Positions 45,991 to 62,000 of a DNA stretch of 62,000 bases are shown one piece after another. Positions within the stretch are counted from its first letter, which is position 1. Every line of letters starts with the position of its first letter. The translations under genes and the position numbers were made by a program. Source of the DNA: Cristatella mucedo (lineage: Eukaryota; Bryozoa; Phylactolaemata; Cristatellidae); assembly GCA_009760855.2 (NCBI GenBank), contig WPIO01000155.1, positions 1-62,000 on the forward strand, given 5' to 3'. The notes under the pieces are model-generated. The model saw nothing but the letters and a program-made list of their open reading frames with translations. It was not told where the DNA came from and ran no database searches.

Positions 45991-46269
45991 CGAGCGAATT
46001 GCAATGTTATGTGATTGTGCCATTTGAAAATTTGAACTTCGTGACCAAGGACGATAGCGACGTGCATTTGTATGCGACTTACCACTTGACCTGTCCTTAT
46101 TCTCCAGTGCTGTGCTTGTCTTATCAATACTGAGTGACTGCTACCGCCCTCGGTTTCCCATCAACCAGCTGCTACGAGTGATTTATGTGCTGTTCTTTAT
46201 CTTTAGCCTTGGCCTTGCTTGGATCCCTTGCTTTTCACCTATTCTTGTCTATTGCTTCTGTCACAGCCA

Positions 46270-48245
46270 GCTTACCTCACCAAAATAGAGATCCAGTGTG
46301 CGATGATCTAGCCGATCGGTTCTCTCGGTTCTTTGTGCAGAAGAAATACAACATCAGAGAGTCCATCCCCGCGATGACAGTATTCCCCCTAGAATGATGT
46401 TCCCTGATTCCTGGCTGCACCTCAATGTCTAAATTTAAGCACGTCACAAGTGATCTCGTCCTGAAGTTCATATCCCAATCAAAGAAGACACCAAGTCCTT
46501 TGGACCCTATTCGATCTGTCCTGCTCCTATGTTGCATTGTTCTGCTACTGCCATGCATAAGTAACATTATTAATATGCCATTAGCCTCAGGTCATGTCCC
46601 AGCAGCTTTCAGAAAAGCTGTAATCAGGCCACTTCGCAAGAAAGCGACACCAGACCTAGAGAACTTGAGCAACTACCTTCCAGTTTCCCTTCTACCATTC
46701 CCATCGATGACACTGAAACGGGTCGTGGTGGACGAGCTGAACTCGTATATTGAAACTTCCAACCTTGCTAGTAAGTTCCAGTCCTGTTTAAGAGCTCATC
46801 ACTTCACAGAGTCAGCATTGCTTATGGTGTACAACTACCTAATTATGAGTGCAGACATGAATAGAGTGTCTTTGCATGTTTTGCTCAATCATGAAGTAGC
46901 TTTTGATACTATTGATCTCAAAGCTCTTCTAGAGTGCCTGTCATCTCGCCTGGGCATCACTGGCACTGCTCTGCAATGGTTCAGGTCCTATCTCAATGGG
47001 AGTATCCAGAGTATTGACGTGAATGGACACAGATCATCCGAGGTACCTCTGAAATATAGGGTACCTCATGGCTCTGTGCTAGGTCCGGTTCTTTTCATTT
47101 TTTATACTCTCCCTCCTGCTAATGTGATTGCCAAGCACAATCTATGCTTTCACTTGTATGCGGATGACACTCAGTTGTACCTTTCCTTTGATCCCTCCCA
47201 GCCTTCGAGCACCTCAAATTCTATCAACTCCCTTGCTGTATGTATTGATCACATCCGCACATAGATAGCAGCAAATTTTCTAAAACTAAACGATGATACA
47301 ACTAACTTACTATTTATGACCAAACCCAGTGTGATTCAGAAATTGGTAAGGCTGACCCTCAAAATTGGCTCTGCCAGCATATCTCTTGTTGAATCAGCTC
47401 GAAATTTAGGTGTCATATTCCAAAGTGACCTCTCGTTAGACGACCGCGTCAGCTCCACAATCAAGTCTGCCTACTTTCAGCTACATAGCATTGCTAAAAT
47501 TCGGGCTTGTTTAGATAAGGATACCACGTCTCAGTTGGTCCATGCATTAGTGACATCCCGTCTTGACTTCTGAAACTCACTGCTTGCTGGCCTACCGGCA
47601 TGTGCAATTAGACGATTACAGCTGGTGCCAAACTCTGCAGCTAGGCTTGTCTGTCGTGAGCATCGCAGTTGCCACATCACACCACTTTTCACCGACCTAC
47701 ACTGGCTACCAGTTAAGCAACTGATTGACTTCAAGGTTTTGTCGCTAACTTGTTGGTCACTTCATTCTATGGCTCATGCCTATCTCTCAGATCTACTACA
47801 CCACCACACCAAGCATCGTACCACCAGCTTTTTGGAATCCAACAGTTTGCCAAAACCTAGTACAAAACTCAAGACCTTTTTAGACCGGGCATATAGTTCG
47901 TATGCTCCCAGAGCCTGGAACTCACTCCCGACTTGCGTCAGAACATCCCCTGATTTGACCACATTTAAAAAGAGTTTAAAATTACACCTATTTAGGACAG
48001 CATTTAGTGGGTCCCTGTGATTCGTCCTTCTTGTGCTTATTCGTGCTGATATTGTGCATGCTGCCACTAACCACATTTGCATGCTGACCCTGTGCATGTC
48101 ACCCCTATGTTATTCATGTTGTTTATCGAGCATGATATTACTCACCGTTCCATCGCGTATGTCTTTGCAGCTAACGTAGAGCGCCTAGACAGAGATTGAG
48201 TTCTCTGAGAGGGTTTTTTCAAGTGCATTTTATTATTATTATTGT
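46270..48245 (+). mobile_element. LINE-alpha, longest copy (linker, RT, C-terminus, 3' end)
   Basis: Plus strand. ORF 46425-47264 covers the linker and RT fingers/palm (FRKAVIRPLRKKATPDLENLSNY, EVAFDTIDLKALLECL, GSVLGPVLFIFYTL, FHLYADDTQLYLSF); the catalytic YADD is intact. A TAG at 47262-47264 (Trp in the sister copies) and a TGA at 47571-47573 (Cys in sister copies) interrupt it. ORF 47625-48020 completes the C-terminus (AARLVCREHRSCHITPL, PRAWNSLPTCVRTSPDLTTF). 3' UTR, hairpin and TTATTATTATTG tail end near 48245. The endonuclease is missing through 5' truncation. Likely CR1/L2-type. Confidence 0.88.
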
Positions 48246-48589
48246 TATAACCTACCTCGGAAAAGTCCCAGCTGGAGGTACTTTTAACGGAATGACACAC
48301 AATCTGTGCATCTATTTAAAAATAGGCTACGATTATTAGGCCATATTACATCCTTCTATGCAGATTTACCATTCAAAATATATTCAAAAAATGACATAAA
48401 CTCTAATGCCACGTGATGTGTACTGTGCATTTTTTCTACGCATTAAAATATTTTAATTGTAAATATTTATTTAAACCAGCATTCCTTAGAAATCGTTCCT
48501 ACATGCTTTCGAGGGAGTGCTTTTGTCCTATGCCTTTTTGCCGGGTTTAGGCCAGACGAAATAATACTATGCTCACACCCTATCTTCCC
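48246..48589. other. no recognisable feature
   Basis: AT-rich spacer between two LINE-alpha 3' ends. Confidence 0.4.
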
Positions 48590-48735
48590 GACTAGGAATC
48601 ATGCTATTCCTGTTGTTTATCAAGCATGATATTACTCATCATTCAATTTCGTTTCCCTTAGCAGCAAATGCAAAGTGCCTAAAAAAAGACTGAGTTTTCG
48701 GAGGGTGCTTTATTAAGTGCGTTAATATTATTATT
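48590..48735 (+). mobile_element. LINE-alpha 3' end only
   Basis: TTGTTTATCAAGCATGATATT, CAGCAAATGCAAAGTGCC, worn hairpin, then a TTAATATTATTATTAA tail. Confidence 0.8.
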
Positions 48736-49519
48736 AATTTGAGAATGGAGCGAAGCTTGCTTGCAGTCGTCGCCTCAGCCACCACCTGTGCGAGAGTTGC
48801 CGGACTTGTTTCTATGAGAATGAGGGAGGTGGACGGGCATTCACGCCAGCGATTCACGGCCACAGGGCAAGGAGAGCCAACGTCAGGAAGAAATTATTCG
48901 GCTGATGCCCCCGAAAGCTTCGCCTAGCGCCGGTGGCTCGAATCTGTTGTTTCCTGGCGTTCGTATACGCTTGTGGTCTCAGCAGTGGGCTTTAGTACGA
49001 GAAGTGGAGAGGTTTAGGATCTACCGCCTCTGGCGAGGAGGCCGAAAGAGGGACTGTTTCGGTTAGCGAAACAGCCCTTAGGTTACCTTTCTTCGAGTAG
49101 AGTGGAGGCAGCAGCCTACTCCAGTCAGAGGCTTGGCTCCGGTGAAGCGACGATCGGGCCATCGAAGTTTTTTTTAGGAGGCCGCCGATAGCCGGATTAT
49201 GCTCTACTGATGCTTCGCTGCACTTCAATCCCCGCTTAGCTGCTGTATTTGTCTTCCACGCTCTCTGACAAATGCACTCCCACCTAAGCTGCCTACTCAA
49301 CACTGTCAATACGGTAGAGCCAGTTCATCTCAATCTCGAGGGGCGTGTTCCGACAAGGAAATACAGTAAATATAGATACGGCAAATAGATGCACGCGTAC
49401 GCCACTCCCCCCACTACCATCGCTTTCCGGTTTTTAGTTTAGGGTTTCAGGTTGCTCTCCGACCTTGCCCTGGCCGGACGCAATATCCACTCTAGGAGTC
49501 ACTTTAGGAGCCAGGCAGA
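48736..49519 (+). promoter_or_regulatory. Upstream region of P450 gene B
   Basis: Distinctly more GC-rich than the surrounding sequence and free of recognised repeats, lying directly before the gene B ATG. I see no clear TATA box. A strong hairpin lies at 49050-49077. Promoter function is inferred from position only. Confidence 0.35.
49050..49077. other. Inverted repeat upstream of gene B
   Basis: CTGTTTCG-GTTAG-CGAAACAG: a perfect 8-bp inverted repeat with a 5-nt spacer, extended by GGG/CCC across one bulged A. About 440-470 bp upstream of the gene B start. Role unknown. Confidence 0.55.

Positions 49520-62000
<12,481 letters not shown>

Overview
This is an animal (invertebrate metazoan) nuclear genomic window. 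It holds spliced genes with GT-AG introns, clan-2 microsomal cytochrome P450 exons, abundant non-LTR and LTR retroelements, tRNA-derived SINEs and long microsatellites. The phylum cannot be fixed from sequence alone. Only two genes look functional. Both encode cytochrome P450 monooxygenases of the CYP1/CYP2/CYP17 type (clan 2), and they lie head-to-head about 34 kb apart.

Gene A (minus strand, 15560 down to 2294) is complete: eight exons of 348, 204, 222, 139, 130, 133, 128 and 211 nt, 504 codons plus stop, with intact I-helix, ExxR, PERF and haem motifs. Gene B (plus strand, 49520 to beyond 62000) has exons 1-7 of exactly the same lengths and phases. The window ends 81 nt into its haem-binding exon 8. 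Between them at 38.1-38.6 kb lies a dead copy of exons 3 and 4. It sits in a segmental duplication (37.76-40.48 kb) of gene B's own interior (55.24-57.29 kb).

Almost everything else is transposable-element debris. I use working names. LINE-alpha is a CR1/L2-like non-LTR element whose 3' end is a conserved hairpin followed by (ATT)n; about 30 fragments were found. LINE-beta is a second non-LTR element with APE-type endonuclease and reverse transcriptase and an ACATT-type tail; about 13 fragments, one nearly full length at 20.2-23.7 kb. SINE-alpha and SINE-beta are two tRNA-headed SINE families. SINE-alpha ends in a close copy of the LINE-alpha 3' hairpin. A 1957-bp LTR retrotransposon (23681-25637) keeps gag, protease and the extreme integrase C-terminus but has lost RT/RNaseH/most of integrase. 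A 310-bp solo LTR (6583-6892) sits inside a LINE-alpha copy with a perfect 5-bp target duplication.

Layout: 0-2.3 kb, 3' flank of gene A; 2.3-15.6 kb, gene A, its two 5-6 kb introns filled with nested repeats; 15.6-37.6 kb, LINE/SINE/LTR field; 37.8-40.5 kb, duplicated P450 fragment with a 1.27-kb CT array; 41-48.7 kb, more LINEs; 48.7-49.5 kb, upstream region of gene B; 49.5-62 kb, gene B with LINE-filled introns. No bacterial-type operon, CRISPR array or rRNA gene is present. The most noteworthy signals are the SINE/LINE tail sharing, a 98-bp stretch identical between the duplicated P450 introns, the non-canonical C-helix and I-helix residues of the P450s, and the compact deleted LTR element.
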